From: JAOUJD01 sp963726405
GTDB lineage: Bacteria; Pseudomonadota; Gammaproteobacteria; Burkholderiales; Burkholderiaceae_F
Direction: 5' to 3'
DNA length: 64,000 bases
Assembly (NCBI GenBank): GCA_963726405.1
Contig: CAVSCF010000011.1
Location: 1-64,000 of the forward strand
Shown: positions 62,791 to 64,000 of the stretch, piece by piece
Numbering within the stretch: position 1 is the stretch's first letter
Layout: the number at the start of each line of letters is the position of its first letter
Notes under the pieces: model-generated
The model's database searches: none
Seen by the model: the letters and a program-made list of their open reading frames with translations, nothing else
What the model was told of the DNA's origin: nothing
Made by a program: the position numbers and the translations under genes

Positions 62791-63642
62791 CTATTTTTCG
62801 GTTTCGACCAGGCCCTTGACGAACCACTTCTGCATCAGCAGCACCACCGCCGCCGGCGGCAGCATCGCGAGGATCGCGGTCGCCATCACCAGGTTCCATT
62901 CGTTCACCGCGTCGCCGCCGGCGATCATCCGCTTGATGCCCATCACGACCGGGTACATGTTCTCGTCGGTGGTCACCAGCAGCGGCCACAGATACTGGTT
63001 CCAGCCGTAGATGAACTGGATCACGAAGAGCGCCGCGATCGACGTGCGCGACAACGGCAGCAGCACGTCCCAGAAGAAGCGCATGGGACCCGCCCCGTCC
63101 ATCCGCGCAGCCTCGGCCAGTTCGTCCGGCACGGTCAGGAAGAACTGGCGGAACAGGAACGTCGCGGTCGCCGATGCGATCAGCGGGATCGTCAGGCCGG
63201 CGTAGGTGTTCAGCATGCCGAGGTCGGACACCACCTGGTACGTGGGCGCGATGCGGACCTCGACCGGCAGCATCAGGGTGACGAAGATCGACCAGAAGAA
63301 GAAGTTCCGGAACGGAAAGCGGAAGTAGACGATCGCGAACGCCGACAGCAGCGAGATGACGATCTTGCCGATCGCGATCGTCAGTGCGCTGACCAGGCTC
63401 ACCCACATCATGCGGCCGACGGGAGCGGTAGACCCCGGCCCGCCCTCGGAGCCGGTGAGTACCGCGGTGTAGTTGTGGATGAACTGGTTGCCGGGGACCA
63501 GCGACATCGGCGCCTGCACGATCTGCTCGGCGGTCTGGGTCGATGCCACGAAAGTGACGTAGATGGGGAACGCGACCACCAGCACCCCGAGGATCATCAC
63601 GAGGTGCGTCAGGACGTTCAACCCCGGGCGGTGCTCGACCAT
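62791..63642 (-). CDS. ugpE: sn-glycerol-3-phosphate-type ABC permease UgpE
   Basis: The 283-residue permease is close in length to E. coli UgpE, with six spans and markers ILGVLVVAFPIYVTFVAST, SAFAIVYFRFPFRNFFFWSIF, TLMLPVEVRIAPTYQVV, the EAA-loop LAEAARMDGAGPMRFFWDVL and WNQYLWPLLVTTDE. These match true UgpE more closely than the permease at 13240-14052. It is 19 bases before ugpC. Confidence 0.93.
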   Translation of the reverse strand: MVEHRPGLNVLTHLVMILGVLVVAFPIYVTFVASTQTAEQIVQAPMSLVPGNQFIHNYTAVLTGSEGGPGSTAPVGRMMWVSLVSALTIAIGKIVISLLSAFAIVYFRFPFRNFFFWSIFVTLMLPVEVRIAPTYQVVSDLGMLNTYAGLTIPLIASATATFLFRQFFLTVPDELAEAARMDGAGPMRFFWDVLLPLSRTSIAALFVIQFIYGWNQYLWPLLVTTDENMYPVVMGIKRMIAGGDAVNEWNLVMATAILAMLPPAAVVLLMQKWFVKGLVETEK

Positions 63643-63718
63643 CAGCGCCTGCCCGCGGGCGCGGTCCGGCCTGCAAGCCGGGCATTGGAACAGCCGACAC
63701 GGGCAGTGCAGACGCCGT

Positions 63719-64000
63719 TCATGAGTACTGGACCTTCTTCTCGACGTAACGGAACTGGACGACCGTGAGCGCGATCACGATGGCCATCAACACCACCGAC
63801 TGGGCGGCCGACGAACCGAGGTCCATGCCCTTGAAGCCGTCGTAGTAGACCTTGTAGACCAGGATCGACGTGGCCTTGCCCGGCCCGCCCTGGGTGGCGG
63901 CGTCGACGATGGCGAACGTTTCGAAGAACGCGTAGACGATGTTGATGACCAGGAGGAAGAAGGTGGTCGGCGACAGCAGCGGGAACACGATCGACCAGAA
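63719..64000 (-). CDS. ugpA: ABC permease UgpA, C-terminal part (runs off window)
   Basis: Only the last ~93 residues are inside the window. They include SPTTFFLLVINIVYAFFETFAIVDAATQGGPG, ILVYKVYYDGF and the final RYVEKKVQYS typical of UgpA. The rest, and presumably ugpB, lies to the right. The 76 bases to ugpE hold no gene. Confidence 0.9.
   Translation of the reverse strand, partial: FWSIVFPLLSPTTFFLLVINIVYAFFETFAIVDAATQGGPGKATSILVYKVYYDGFKGMDLGSSAAQSVVLMAIVIALTVVQFRYVEKKVQYS

Overview
This is a GC-rich, densely coding window of a bacterial chromosome. Several features point to a betaproteobacterium, most likely Burkholderiales-like: a Bug-type (TctC) receptor, a small Trp-rich protein of a family typical of the class, a 6S RNA just downstream of zapA, and the fur / bamE / dapB / exbBD arrangement. 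No tRNA, rRNA, CRISPR array, transposase or phage gene was recognised.

Region 1 (0.1-8.7 kb) is an envelope-directed gene set. It begins with a Crp/Fnr regulator divergent from a DUF2092 periplasmic protein. There follow an Asn/Val-repeat secreted protein, two beta-barrel-like outer-membrane proteins, two PHP-like DUF3604 proteins (the second heavily frameshifted) and a GlsB-type membrane protein. Region 2 (8.7-14.9 kb) holds an integral membrane protein and a Ugp-type ABC importer followed by an EEP-family phosphodiesterase.

Region 3 (14.9-22.3 kb) is the most unusual part. An acyl-carrier-protein domain fused to a Pat-like GNAT acetyltransferase lies divergent from acetyl-CoA synthetase. 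That gene is followed by a SagB-type nitroreductase, pyruvate dehydrogenase E1-alpha, E1-beta and E2, and a stand-alone ACP. The synthetase carries the PX4GK motif that Pat-type enzymes acetylate.

Region 4 (22.3-30.2 kb) is housekeeping: a HAD phosphatase, gpsA, TrpB2, small exported proteins, an SDR, a ferredoxin-type reductase, argC and PaiB. Region 5 (30.2-42.2 kb) reads leftwards as livK-livH-livM-livG-livF followed by a fused IorA-IorB-ferredoxin protein and korA-korB-korC, with dadA divergent. Together they look like amino-acid import, deamination and ferredoxin-linked oxidation of 2-oxoacids.

Region 6 (42.2-50.4 kb) holds a cytochrome c, a structured inverted-repeat element, ilvD and lgt. 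It then has a malonate module: malonyl-CoA decarboxylase, a Bug receptor with an apparent ATC start codon, and malonyl-CoA synthetase. Region 7 (50.4-64 kb) contains a second Crp/Fnr regulator, a TauE/SafE permease, an EVE protein, 6S RNA and zapA/zapB. It continues with a cobalamin riboswitch ahead of btuB-btuC-btuD, convergent with dapB-exbB-exbD-btuF, then bamE, fur and a second Ugp-type importer that runs off the right edge.

Several conserved genes between 6.3 and 23.8 kb, including gpsA, are broken by single-base indels, mostly one extra base. No such break was noticed right of 24 kb. I think sequencing or assembly error is more likely than gene decay, at least for the housekeeping genes.
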